Position numbers and translations under genes: made by a program. DNA of 64,000 nucleotides from CAZQXD01 sp964597315. Its GTDB lineage: Bacteria; Pseudomonadota; Gammaproteobacteria; Competibacterales; Competibacteraceae. Where the stretch lies: contig CAZQXD010000001.1 of NCBI GenBank assembly GCA_964597315.1, positions 87,185 through 151,184 on the forward strand. The letters run 5' to 3'. Of this stretch, positions 45,386 through 56,925 are shown in pieces (within the stretch, counting starts at the first letter, position 1; each line of letters opens with the position of its first letter). The notes beneath the pieces were generated by a model. The model searched no databases, was not told the origin of the DNA, and saw nothing but the letters and a program-made list of their open reading frames with translations.

Positions 45386-48300
45386 GCCTTGTGATCCTCC
45401 AGGTGGGCCAGCAAGGGCTTGAATACCGTTTCCGCCAGCCTTTGAAATTCTTCGTCCAGGGGGTCCAGGTCCCGAAAGGCCAACCGGTAATGGGCATTCA
45501 GGCGCTCGGCCCAAACGAAATCATTGCCCTCCCACTGGGTCCGAGCGGCGGCCAGGGGGTCGGCCTTGGGGTTCTCCAGGGCCTGGGCATAAGCCCAGGC
45601 GCTACGGGGGAAGAACCGCAGAGGCCAGCACAGACCCTGACGGTACAGCGCCAATAGGGCCGCCAGATGCCTCTGGGGTTCGGCCACCGGAGCCAGCTTG
45701 GCCACCCGGTCCTCCCCCAGCCATTGGGAGTGGCGGGCCACCCCTTCCGGGACCAGGCAGTTGAGCACCAGATGCCGCAACCACAGGGCCAGGTAATCCC
45801 GGGGCCGAATCCTATCCACGCGGAAATCCTTGAGGCCGTCCGGGCTGACCCCGGCTAGTCGGCCCACAAGCCGCATTCCGGCCAGTTCCAGGTCCACACT
45901 TAGGGGTTCGGGGGCCGGGTCGGGCAGAAACCGCCGCAGCCGCTGGGCGAACAGGTTCGCCGCCGCCCGCTCCCGCTGGTACAGGGTCTCCCCCACTTGA
46001 CCATGGGGCAGCTTGCCGGCGGCCCGGGCCAGGGGCAGGGCGAGGGCCAGATCCTGTCCGTTCAGTTGCCGCTCCAGCAGCCACCGGCGCAGCTCCCGGC
46101 ACTGTCGATTGTCCAGGATAAAAGGCTCACGGGTCTCCACCAGACCTTCGCTCTCCTCCAAGCGTAGATTCAGGCGCCGACGCAGCAGATAGCCGGTGGG
46201 GTTGGCGAAGAACCCGATCAGCCGGTCCAGGTCCACGGTTTCCCACTCCGGCCCCGGTTCCGGCAAGCCCGAACCGAACAGGCTGGCCTGCTCAGCCCGG
46301 CCCCGGCCAGCCACCCGGCTGGCCTCGCACAACTCCCCGGAAAAGCTGAACAGCCGCGAATCACCTGTGAAATAGCGGTGGCTGAAGGCTTGCAAGGGGT
46401 GGCGGGTGAGCAGTTGCGCCACCACGTCCCCGTCCGGGTCGTGCTCCGGGTGAAAGCCCCGGCGCAGCAGGTCCAGGAGTTCGCTGATCAGCACCGAGGG
46501 GGGGATGACGCTGTTATCGCGGATATTGTTACCCACAAAACTTAGGTATAGCGCCCGACGGACCGAAATCAGCACCTCCAGAAACAAATAGCGATCATCA
46601 GCCCGCCGGGAGCGGTCGCCCCTGCTATAGCGCCCAGGGGCGGCCATCAGGTCGAAGTCCGCAGGGCGATGGGACCGGGGATAGGCGCCGTCGTTCATGC
46701 CAATTAGGCAGATGACCTGGAAAGGAATACTACGCATAGGCACCATGGCGCAGAAGGTCACTCCACCTGCCAGGAACCGTCCACCGGAGGCCGCTTCGGC
46801 CAATCCCGGCTCCAGGGCGGCCAACACCGTCTCCAGGGCCACCGGCTCCCGGTAACCTCCTTGCTCCGCCGCCGCCGCCACTGCCTCCAGGGCGGCCCGC
46901 AGGGCCTGGGCCTCGGCTTGCTCGGTTCCCTCGGGGGCGAAAAAGGCGTCCAGCCACTCCAGCAGCAGCGCCGTCCAGTCCCCTGGAGCGCGGCGCTCCC
47001 CCACCCGTCGGTGCAACTGGAACAGAGCCTCGGTGAAGCTATGTAACCGCCCCATGGCCTGGGCGGCGCTGCCCTCCACGGCATCGTAGGGCAGGATTTC
47101 CCCGTACAGGCGATCCTCCCCTCCGGGCAGGGCATACCCCAACAACAGCCGGTCCAGGCCAGCCCGCCAGCTATGCTCGGCCACGGCCGGCAGGTCCAGG
47201 GCCGCCCGGCTTTGGGAATCAATGCCCCAGCGGATACCCGTGGCCCGCACCCAGCCGTGGATCAGGGTCAGGTCCGACTCCACTAGACCGAAGCGGCGAC
47301 GCACCGCTGGCGTTTCCAGCAGGGCCAACACCCGGTTGGCGTCAAAGCGGCTGACGGCCAGTTCCAGCAAGGCGAAAAAGCCATCCACCAGGGGGCTTTC
47401 GGCCCGGGATTCCCGGTCGGCGATGCTGTAGGGGATACGCTGCGGGGCCGGGGCGGTGGAGAACACCGCCTCAATCAGGGGAGCGTACTGTTCAATGTCC
47501 GGGGTCAGCACCGCCACTTCGGCGGGGCTTAGTTCCGGGTGGGCCTGAAACAGGGCCAATAACTGGTCGTGGAGTACTTCCACTTCCCGCATGGGGCTAT
47601 GGCAGGCGTGGATCTGGACGCTGGAATCCGTGGCCGCCACCCCGACCCGGGAAACGCCTTCCCGGCCCCGGTCTCGCAAGTCGAGTATGTCCCCTTGCAG
47701 GGTTTGGAGTAGGCTGTCCCCCGTTTCCAGGGGATCGTCCCAGTCCTCCAGGGATTGGCCCGGCAGTTCCGCCACCTGGTCGATAAAATCCCGGCCCTGT
47801 TTTCCCAGGGAAGCCAGCAGGGGGTTGCCGGTCTCCAAGTATAGCTCCGCCGGGTCCTGGTCCTCTCCGGCCCGGTGGGCCTGATCCCGCTCGGCGACGA
47901 TATCCCCCCAGTAGTACTGGCAGGGGTTGAGCAAGAACAGGTGGACATCCACCACCTCGGCCAGCCGCCGAAACACGTCCAGGTACATGGGCGGCAGCAC
48001 CGGGATGCCGAACAGGGCCAGCCGCGCCGGCAGCCGGGCCTGGGCCAGGGTGTTGGGATCGGCCCGCTCGAAGAAGTCTTGGGCCAGCCGCGCCCGATGG
48101 CAGCCGCCATCCTGGGCCGCCAGCCGTCGCCACAACTCCCCCTGCCAGGGCAGGTCCGGGTCGGTGAAGTCACTCCCCTGCCCTGCTTCCCAGTCCAACA
48201 GCCAGCGGGGCCGATAGACCAGATACTGGTCGAACACGTCCGCCACCCGCCGGGCCAGTTCAAAGCGCCGGGTGTCGTCCCCGTCTCCTAGCCAGGCCCG

Positions 48301-48627
48301 CACCGGGGCGAAGCGAGGGTCGTCCAGGTCGGCGAGCAAATCCAAAAGCCGCCAGGCCAGCACTTCCGGGGCATAGGCCGATGTGTCCGGCACCTGGGGC
48401 AAAATCTGCCGGAACATATTCCAGACCAGGGCGGCGGGAAAAGGAAAGCGCAAATTGGCGCATACTCCCAGTTGTTGGGCGATGCGCAGGGACAACCAGC
48501 GGGCCATGCCATTGCTCTGCACCACCACCCACTCCGGGGCCAGGGGCGAACCGGCGGGGGTGGCCAGTAGTTGGGCCAGGCGGTCGGCGAGGATTTCCAG
48601 GCGGTTACTATGGTGGACAGTGAGCAT
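45382..48627 (-). CDS. recC: Exodeoxyribonuclease V subunit gamma
   Basis: Chi-recognition and DNA-splitting subunit of RecBCD. 1081 aa from the ATG at 48627, with GAGGG upstream; the ORF extends 10 codons further but those are not conserved. Typical segments: VQSNGMARWLSLRIAQQLGV near residue 40, LFGIPVLPPMYLDVFRRLAE, the AVLTPDIEQYAPLIEAVF region, QVICLIGMNDGAYPRSHRPA and a helicase-like inactive domain. First gene of the operon. Confidence 0.95.
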   Translation of the reverse strand: MLTVHHSNRLEILADRLAQLLATPAGSPLAPEWVVVQSNGMARWLSLRIAQQLGVCANLRFPFPAALVWNMFRQILPQVPDTSAYAPEVLAWRLLDLLADLDDPRFAPVRAWLGDGDDTRRFELARRVADVFDQYLVYRPRWLLDWEAGQGSDFTDPDLPWQGELWRRLAAQDGGCHRARLAQDFFERADPNTLAQARLPARLALFGIPVLPPMYLDVFRRLAEVVDVHLFLLNPCQYYWGDIVAERDQAHRAGEDQDPAELYLETGNPLLASLGKQGRDFIDQVAELPGQSLEDWDDPLETGDSLLQTLQGDILDLRDRGREGVSRVGVAATDSSVQIHACHSPMREVEVLHDQLLALFQAHPELSPAEVAVLTPDIEQYAPLIEAVFSTAPAPQRIPYSIADRESRAESPLVDGFFALLELAVSRFDANRVLALLETPAVRRRFGLVESDLTLIHGWVRATGIRWGIDSQSRAALDLPAVAEHSWRAGLDRLLLGYALPGGEDRLYGEILPYDAVEGSAAQAMGRLHSFTEALFQLHRRVGERRAPGDWTALLLEWLDAFFAPEGTEQAEAQALRAALEAVAAAAEQGGYREPVALETVLAALEPGLAEAASGGRFLAGGVTFCAMVPMRSIPFQVICLIGMNDGAYPRSHRPADFDLMAAPGRYSRGDRSRRADDRYLFLEVLISVRRALYLSFVGNNIRDNSVIPPSVLISELLDLLRRGFHPEHDPDGDVVAQLLTRHPLQAFSHRYFTGDSRLFSFSGELCEASRVAGRGRAEQASLFGSGLPEPGPEWETVDLDRLIGFFANPTGYLLRRRLNLRLEESEGLVETREPFILDNRQCRELRRWLLERQLNGQDLALALPLARAAGKLPHGQVGETLYQRERAAANLFAQRLRRFLPDPAPEPLSVDLELAGMRLVGRLAGVSPDGLKDFRVDRIRPRDYLALWLRHLVLNCLVPEGVARHSQWLGEDRVAKLAPVAEPQRHLAALLALYRQGLCWPLRFFPRSAWAYAQALENPKADPLAAARTQWEGNDFVWAERLNAHYRLAFRDLDPLDEEFQRLAETVFKPLLAHLEDHKA

Positions 48628-48657
48628 GGTCCCTCTGGGGTGTGGCGGCAGGTCCAT

Positions 48658-48952
48658 TATGCCCCGACGGGCCGGGGCGGTGATCGGGTCTATTGTAGCG
48701 GGCTTGAAACGCTTATTCCGGGCGCGAAATAGCGGACTCGTTATCGCAGGCCCGAGATTGAACCGAATGCTCAGAAAACCCGTCTATGGTTTAGCAACAT
48801 ATTCCCTACAGGGGGCTTAGGACGCAAAACCGTAACCCCTGGACACTCTCGGCTAGCACGGCGACACCGCCCTGATGGGCTATTTTTTCTTATTCTCCAT
48901 GCATCCGTTACGCTAACCCGGCGGTCTGCACTTGTGAAATTGGGAGTACGCC
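48658..48952. other. recC/acnA divergent region and structured acnA leader
   Basis: 295 bases without a gene. It holds GGACGCAAAACC (48820-48831), which resembles the core GGACGCAAAGCC of c-di-GMP-I riboswitches, and CCGT/ACGG arms (48830-48833 and 48857-48861) around a TAGC-containing loop. A short GC stem with a T-rich run follows before acnA. The GAAA tetraloop helix expected between the two conserved strands is not apparent, so identity as a riboswitch is unproven. Confidence 0.35.
48869..48890 (+). terminator. Terminator-like stem in acnA leader
   Basis: GCCC-TGAT-GGGC followed by TATTTTTTCTT, on the acnA strand 63 bases before the start codon. The stem is only 4 bp, so efficiency is doubtful. 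Its position would suit an attenuator. Confidence 0.35.
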
Positions 48953-51694
<2,742 letters not shown>

Positions 51695-51742
51695 GAGACG
51701 CCCTCGGGCGGCGTGCAGCAGGAACCACCCGCTGTTCCAAGC

Positions 51743-51766
51743 TGGGGGCGCGATACCGCGCCCCCA
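51743..51766. terminator. Hairpin between convergent acnA and fumC
   Basis: A perfect 10-bp stem (arms TGGGGGCGCG at 51743-51752 and CGCGCCCCCA at 51757-51766) around ATAC. No T-tract, but the position 48 bases after acnA and 7 before the fumC stop makes a bidirectional termination role likely. Confidence 0.6.
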
Positions 51767-51772
51767 CCCCGC

Positions 51773-53158
51773 TCACTCCCGGATACCCCCTTGGGTCAGT
51801 TCCCCGGGGTCCAGCAACCGCTCCAGCTCCTCCCGGGACAGGTCGGTGAGTTCCAGGGCCACCTCGATGATGGGCCGACCCTGGGCATAGGCTTGTTTGG
51901 CGATCTTGGCCCCCAATTCGTAGCCGATCACCGCGTTTAGGGCGGTCACCAGAATGGGGTTGCGGCCCAGTTGTTCCTGCAAACGCTGTTCGTTGACCGT
52001 GAACCCTCGGATGGCCTGCGCGCCCAGAAGCCGTCCAGCATTGGCAAGAATCTCTATGGATTGCAGCAGGTTATAGGCCACCACCGGGAGCATGACGTTG
52101 AGCTGGAAATTGCCGGACTGGCCGGCCACGGTGATGGCGGCGTCATTACCGATCACCTGGGCCGAGACCATGGCCACGGCTTCGGGGATGACCGGGTTGA
52201 CCTTGCCGGGCATGATGGACGACCCCGGTTGCAAGGCGGGCAGGGCGATCTCCGCCAGACCCGTGAGGGGACCGCTGTTCATCCAGCGCAAATCATTGGC
52301 GATTTTCATTAGGGACACGGCGACGACCTTGAGCTGGCCAGACAGCTCCACCGCCGCGTCCTGGCTGCTCAGGCTCTCGAAGTAATCGGCGCTGGCGGTG
52401 AAGTCCAGCCCGGTTTCCTTCCCCAAGGCGCGGGCGAAACGCGCCCCGAATTCGGGGTGGGCGTTGATGCCGGTGCCCACCGCCGTGCCCCCCTGGGCCA
52501 GGAGCAACACCCGTGGCAGGCTGGCGTCCAGGCGCTCCACCCCATGGCGGACTTGGGCCGCCCAGCCCCCCAGTTCCTGGGCCAGGCTCACGGGCATGGC
52601 GTCCATCAAATGGGTGCGGCCGGTCTTGATCACCCCGTCCAGTTCCCGGGCCTTGGACTCCATATCCCCCGCCAGCCCCTCCAGGGCGGGTTTGAGCCGC
52701 TCGTTCACCTCCAGGGCGGCGCTGACGTGGATGGCCGTGGGGATCACGTCGTTGCTGCTCTGGCCCATGTTCACATGGTCGTTGGGGTGGACCTTGCTGC
52801 CCAATTCCTGGCTGGCCAGGGTGGCGATCACCTCGTTGGCGTTCATATTGCTGCTGGTGCCGGAGCCGGTCTGGAACACGTCGACGGGAAACTGGGCGTC
52901 GTGGCGGCCTTCGGCCACCGCCAAGGCGGCGTTGCGGATGACCTTGGCCACGGCGGCGTCCAGCAGCCCCAACTCGGCGTTGACGGCGGCGGCGGTGGCC
53001 TTGATCAGCCCCAGGGCGCGGATAAAGGCCCGGGGCATGGGCAGGCCGCTGATGGGGAAGTTGTTCACCGCCCGCTGGGTTTGGGCGGCGTACAAGGCGT
53101 CCCTGGGCACCTGCAACTCGCCCATGCTGTCCCGTTCAGTACGGTACTCGCTGCTCAT
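51773..53158 (-). CDS. fumC: Class II fumarate hydratase
   Basis: Iron-independent fumarase, fumarate to malate. 461 aa, typical. The family signature GSSIMPGKVNPVIPEAV is at ~residues 314-330. THLMDAMPVSLAQELGGWAA and TGSGTSSNMNANEVIA define the active site with the catalytic Ser loop. The start MSSEYRTERDSMGEL matches the family. Its oxidant-resistant chemistry contrasts with the FeS enzyme encoded next to it. Confidence 0.96.
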   Translation of the reverse strand: MSSEYRTERDSMGELQVPRDALYAAQTQRAVNNFPISGLPMPRAFIRALGLIKATAAAVNAELGLLDAAVAKVIRNAALAVAEGRHDAQFPVDVFQTGSGTSSNMNANEVIATLASQELGSKVHPNDHVNMGQSSNDVIPTAIHVSAALEVNERLKPALEGLAGDMESKARELDGVIKTGRTHLMDAMPVSLAQELGGWAAQVRHGVERLDASLPRVLLLAQGGTAVGTGINAHPEFGARFARALGKETGLDFTASADYFESLSSQDAAVELSGQLKVVAVSLMKIANDLRWMNSGPLTGLAEIALPALQPGSSIMPGKVNPVIPEAVAMVSAQVIGNDAAITVAGQSGNFQLNVMLPVVAYNLLQSIEILANAGRLLGAQAIRGFTVNEQRLQEQLGRNPILVTALNAVIGYELGAKIAKQAYAQGRPIIEVALELTDLSREELERLLDPGELTQGGIRE

Positions 53159-53379
53159 GGCGTTCTCCTCGGCTGTGGCTGGATGGGCTTGGCTCCCTGA
53201 TCGTCTATATTCGTTTTAATTTAATAGTGTAGCGGCTACTCCCCCCTCAACCATGAGGGTTTGCGGCGGGGACAATGACCAGCGCCCCTCAATTGACAGC
53301 GCCGGGCTTCCCCTTTACTGTCCTCTCTTTATCATCGCATCTGCTCCCTATCCATCCCTGTCCACGCAAGATCGCCGCC

Positions 53380-54564
53380 TTGAATACGGAATTCCCGAGA
53401 ATCAGTCGTCTGCCACCCTATGTGTTCACCATTGTCAACGACCTCAAGGCCAAGGCCCGGGCCCTAGGCGAGGACATCGTAGACTTCGGCATGGGCAACC
53501 CCGACCGCCCCACCCCCAAACACATCGTGGACAAGCTGGCGGAGGCCGCCCAGCGGGGCGATACCCATCGCTATTCCCAGTCCAAGGGCATTCCGCGCCT
53601 GCGCAAGGCCATTTGCGCCTGGTACAAGACCCGTTACGATGTAGACCTGGACTTCGAATCCGAGGCCATCGTCACCATCGGCTCCAAGGAGGGACTGGCC
53701 CATCTGTCCCTAGCCACCATGGGACCGGGGGACGCGGTGCTGGTGCCCAACCCCGCCTACCCCATCCACCCCTATGGCTTTGTCATTGCCGGGGCCGATA
53801 TCCGCCATGTCCCCCTGGTGCGAAGCGTGGACTTCTTCCAGGAACTGGAGAAAGCCATCCGCACCTCCTGGCCCACCCCCAAGATGTTGGTGATGAGCTT
53901 TCCGGCCAACCCCACCGGCCGCTGCGTGGACCTGGAGTTTTTCGAGCGGGTGGTGGCCATCTGCCGGGAGCATCAGATCTGGGTGATCCATGACCTGGCC
54001 TACGCCGATATCGTCTTCGACGGCTATGTGGCTCCCTCCATTCTCCAGGTCAAAGGCGCCAAGGACATCGCGGTGGAGTCCTATTCCCTGTCCAAGAGCT
54101 ACAATATGCCCGGCTGGCGGGTGGGTTTTGTGTGCGGCAACCCGGTGCTGATCGCCGCCCTGGCCCGGATCAAGTCCTATCTGGACTATGGCATGTTCAC
54201 CCCCATTCAGGTGGCGGCCATCACCGCCCTGGAAGGTCCCCAGGACTGCGTGCAGACAATCCGCGAAAACTACCAGAGCCGCCGGGACGTGCTTTGCAAC
54301 GGTCTCAACGCCGCCGGTTGGGAGGTGGACAAACCCAAGGCCACCATGTTCGTCTGGGCGCGCATCCCCGAACCTTACCGGGCTATGGGTTCCCTGGAAT
54401 TCGCCAAGAAACTGATCCGTGACGCCAAGGTGGCGGTCTCTCCGGGCATCGGCTTCGGGGAGTACGGAGACGACCATGTACGCTTCTCCCTGATCGAGAA
54501 CGAACACCGCACCCGCCAGGCCGTGCGCTGCATCCGCGATATGTTGCGCCGGGACCTGGGCTGA
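53380..54564 (+). CDS. alaC: Alanine-synthesising aminotransferase (AlaC-like)
   Basis: Fold-type I PLP aminotransferase, glutamate + pyruvate to alanine. 394 aa from the TTG at 53380; the frame extends 35 codons upstream, but the family begins near FPRISRLPPYVFTIV. No strong Shine-Dalgarno is seen, so the start is uncertain. Motifs: VDFGMGNPDRPTPKHIVDKL, IGSKEGLAHLSLATMGPGDA, PANPTGRCVDLEFFE, and the PLP lysine in SYSLSKSYNMPGWRVGF. Closely resembles E. coli AlaC along its length. Upstream of hom by 28 bases. Confidence 0.9.
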   Translation: MNTEFPRISRLPPYVFTIVNDLKAKARALGEDIVDFGMGNPDRPTPKHIVDKLAEAAQRGDTHRYSQSKGIPRLRKAICAWYKTRYDVDLDFESEAIVTIGSKEGLAHLSLATMGPGDAVLVPNPAYPIHPYGFVIAGADIRHVPLVRSVDFFQELEKAIRTSWPTPKMLVMSFPANPTGRCVDLEFFERVVAICREHQIWVIHDLAYADIVFDGYVAPSILQVKGAKDIAVESYSLSKSYNMPGWRVGFVCGNPVLIAALARIKSYLDYGMFTPIQVAAITALEGPQDCVQTIRENYQSRRDVLCNGLNAAGWEVDKPKATMFVWARIPEPYRAMGSLEFAKKLIRDAKVAVSPGIGFGEYGDDHVRFSLIENEHRTRQAVRCIRDMLRRDLG

Positions 54565-54592
54565 TACCACGATTCTTTGAGGAGCCAACACT

Positions 54593-55900
54593 TTGAACCC
54601 CGTAAAAATCGGTATGCTGGGCATGGGCACAGTGGGGGGCGGCACCCAACAAGTGCTGAGCCGCAACGCCGAGGAAATCCACCGTCGCGCCGGTCGCGGT
54701 ATCGTCGTCACCCACGCCGCTGTACGCAATCTGGACCGCCCCAATCCAGACAAGATACGCCTGACCAATCGCCCCGAGGACGTGCTGGATGACCCGGAGG
54801 TGGCGGTGGTCGTGGAGTTGATCGGCGGCCTGGAGCCGGCCCGGACCCTGGTGCTGCGGGCCATTCATAATGGCAAACACGTGGTCACCGCCAACAAGGC
54901 CCTGATCGCCATCCACGGCAACGAAATCTTCAAGGCCGCCCACGAGGCCGGGGTGATGGTGGCCTTCGAAGCGGCGGTATCTGGAGGCATTCCCATCATC
55001 AAGGCCGTCCGGGAGGGACTGGCGGGCAACCGTATCGAGTGGCTGGCCGGGATCATCAACGGCACCGGCAACTTCATCATGACCGAGATGCGGGACAAGG
55101 GCCGGGACTTCGCCGAGGTGCTGGCCGAAGCCCAAGCCCTAGGGTACGCCGAGGCCGATCCCACTTATGACGTGGAAGGCATCGACGCCGCCCACAAGCT
55201 CACCATCCTGGCCTCCATCGCCTTCGGGATTCCCTTGCAGTTCGAACGAGTCTATACCGAAGGTATCTCCCAGATCACCCGGGAGGACGTGGCCTACGCC
55301 GAGGAGTTCGGCTACCGCATCAAGCATCTGGGGTTTGCCCGGCGGACGGCGGAGGGCATTGAGCTGCGGGTTCACCCCACCCTGATTCCCCATCGGCGGC
55401 TGATCGCCAACGTGGACGGGGTGATGAACGCGGTGTTGGTCAAGGGCGACGCTGTGGGGCCGACCCTGTATTACGGAGCCGGAGCCGGGGCCGAACCCAC
55501 CGCCTCGGCGGTGGTGGCGGACATCGTCGATGTGGTGCGCACCCTCACCGCCGACCCCCACAACCGAGTGCCCCATCTGGCCTTCCAGCCCGACGCCCTG
55601 GCCGATGATCCGATTTTGCCCATGGAGGACGTGGAGACGGCCTATTATCTGCGCATGCAGGTGGAGGACCGTACCGGGGTGCTGGCGGACGTGACCCGGG
55701 TGCTGGCGGATTCCCGCATCAATATCGAGGCGATCCTGCAAAAAGAGCCTCCCACCGAGGAAGCCGACGCCACCATCATCATCCTCACCCACCGCATTCG
55801 GGAGCGGCAGGCGAACGCGGCTATCGAACGGATCGAGTCCCTGGACAGCATTCGAGGCCGGGTGACGCGGATTCGCCTGGAGCTGCTCAACTCCCGCTGA
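54593..55900 (+). CDS. hom: Homoserine dehydrogenase
   Basis: Reduces aspartate semialdehyde to homoserine for Thr/Met/Ile. 435 aa. TTG start with GAGGAG 10 bases upstream. Rossmann motif IGMLGMGTVGGGTQQVL, substrate region EAAVSGGIPIIKAVREGLAG and YAEADPTYDVEGIDAAHKL. A C-terminal ACT domain (~residues 350-430) begins LRMQVEDRTGVLADVTRVLA and gives threonine feedback. The stop overlaps the next gene by one base. A thrC gene is not adjacent. Confidence 0.95.
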   Translation: MNPVKIGMLGMGTVGGGTQQVLSRNAEEIHRRAGRGIVVTHAAVRNLDRPNPDKIRLTNRPEDVLDDPEVAVVVELIGGLEPARTLVLRAIHNGKHVVTANKALIAIHGNEIFKAAHEAGVMVAFEAAVSGGIPIIKAVREGLAGNRIEWLAGIINGTGNFIMTEMRDKGRDFAEVLAEAQALGYAEADPTYDVEGIDAAHKLTILASIAFGIPLQFERVYTEGISQITREDVAYAEEFGYRIKHLGFARRTAEGIELRVHPTLIPHRRLIANVDGVMNAVLVKGDAVGPTLYYGAGAGAEPTASAVVADIVDVVRTLTADPHNRVPHLAFQPDALADDPILPMEDVETAYYLRMQVEDRTGVLADVTRVLADSRINIEAILQKEPPTEEADATIIILTHRIRERQANAAIERIESLDSIRGRVTRIRLELLNSR

Positions 55901-56925
55901 TGGCGGGACGGCTGCATTTACTCATCCCCGGCCTGCTGGGTCCGTGGCCGGGGGCGAACCGGCCCGGCTTTCCCCTGCCCGAAGCCCCGGCCCTGGCCCG
56001 GCTGCTGGGCCGGGCCGAGACCCTGGCAGGCGACGAGGGCCTGGACGCCACGCTGTTTCGGTTGTTCGGCCTGGACCCCGCCAAGGCGCTTCCGGTGGCG
56101 GCCCTCACCCTGCTCATGGACGGGGGTGATCCCAGGGAGGGCTGGTGGCTGCGGGCCGATCCGGTGCATCTACTGGCCGACTTACACCAAATCGTGGCGC
56201 GGGAAGCCCGCCACTTGGCCATTTCCGCCGCTGAAGCCAAGGCGCTGGCCGACGTCTTCAACCGCCACTTCCAAGCCGAGGGGCTGTCTCTACAAGCTCT
56301 CCACCCGGAACGCTGGTATCTGCGCCTGGATCAAGACCCAGGCATCCGCACTTACCCCCTGGAGCAGGCTGCGGGCCGGAACATCGCCCCCCTGTTGCCC
56401 CACGGTCCCCACTCTCAGTATTGGCGCTCCCTGCTTACAGAGGCGCAAATGCTGTTCCACGACGCCGCCGTCAACCAAGCCCGGCAAGACCGGGGCCTGC
56501 CCTCCATCAACAGCCTCTGGTTGTGGGGGGGCGGGCCACTGCCCAAACGGGCGGCGGCCCCGGTGGCGAGCGTGTACGCCGCCGACCCCCTGACCCGGGG
56601 GCTGACCCGGCTGGCCGGGGAGGCAGTCAGCCCGGTTCCCGCCGACGCTCACGACTGGCGGGCGGCGGCGGGAAACGAGACCGATAGCCTGGTGGTGCTG
56701 AACGGGATTCGCCACGCCGTGACCGATGACGACCCCCAACTCTGGGCCACCCAGGTCAATGCCCTGGAGCAAGACTGGTTCGCGCCCCTGTCCCGGGGAC
56801 CACGCCAGCGCAGGCCAGAAACCCTATGGCTTTATCCCTGCCGAAACCGCGTGTATCGGCTTGGCCATTGGGAACAACGGCGGTTCTGGCGCCGCACCCG
56901 GTCCCTAATGGAGTCCCTGTCGTGA
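55900..56925 (+). CDS. COG4255-type phosphoglycerate-mutase-like protein
   Basis: 341-aa protein of a conserved family annotated as 'regulatory, phosphoglycerate mutase-like' that commonly sits next to recJ. N-terminus LHLLIPGLLGPWPGANRPGF; a middle LHPERWYLRLDQDPGIRTYP and GRNIAPLLPHGPHSQYWRSL; then INSLWLWGGGPLPKRAA. The last third resembles alkaline-phosphatase-superfamily phosphoglycerate mutase fragments, but the metal ligands are not evident. ATG overlaps the hom stop (TGATG) and its TGA overlaps the recJ GTG, so it is coupled to both. Function unknown. Confidence 0.8.
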   Translation: MAGRLHLLIPGLLGPWPGANRPGFPLPEAPALARLLGRAETLAGDEGLDATLFRLFGLDPAKALPVAALTLLMDGGDPREGWWLRADPVHLLADLHQIVAREARHLAISAAEAKALADVFNRHFQAEGLSLQALHPERWYLRLDQDPGIRTYPLEQAAGRNIAPLLPHGPHSQYWRSLLTEAQMLFHDAAVNQARQDRGLPSINSLWLWGGGPLPKRAAAPVASVYAADPLTRGLTRLAGEAVSPVPADAHDWRAAAGNETDSLVVLNGIRHAVTDDDPQLWATQVNALEQDWFAPLSRGPRQRRPETLWLYPCRNRVYRLGHWEQRRFWRRTRSLMESLS

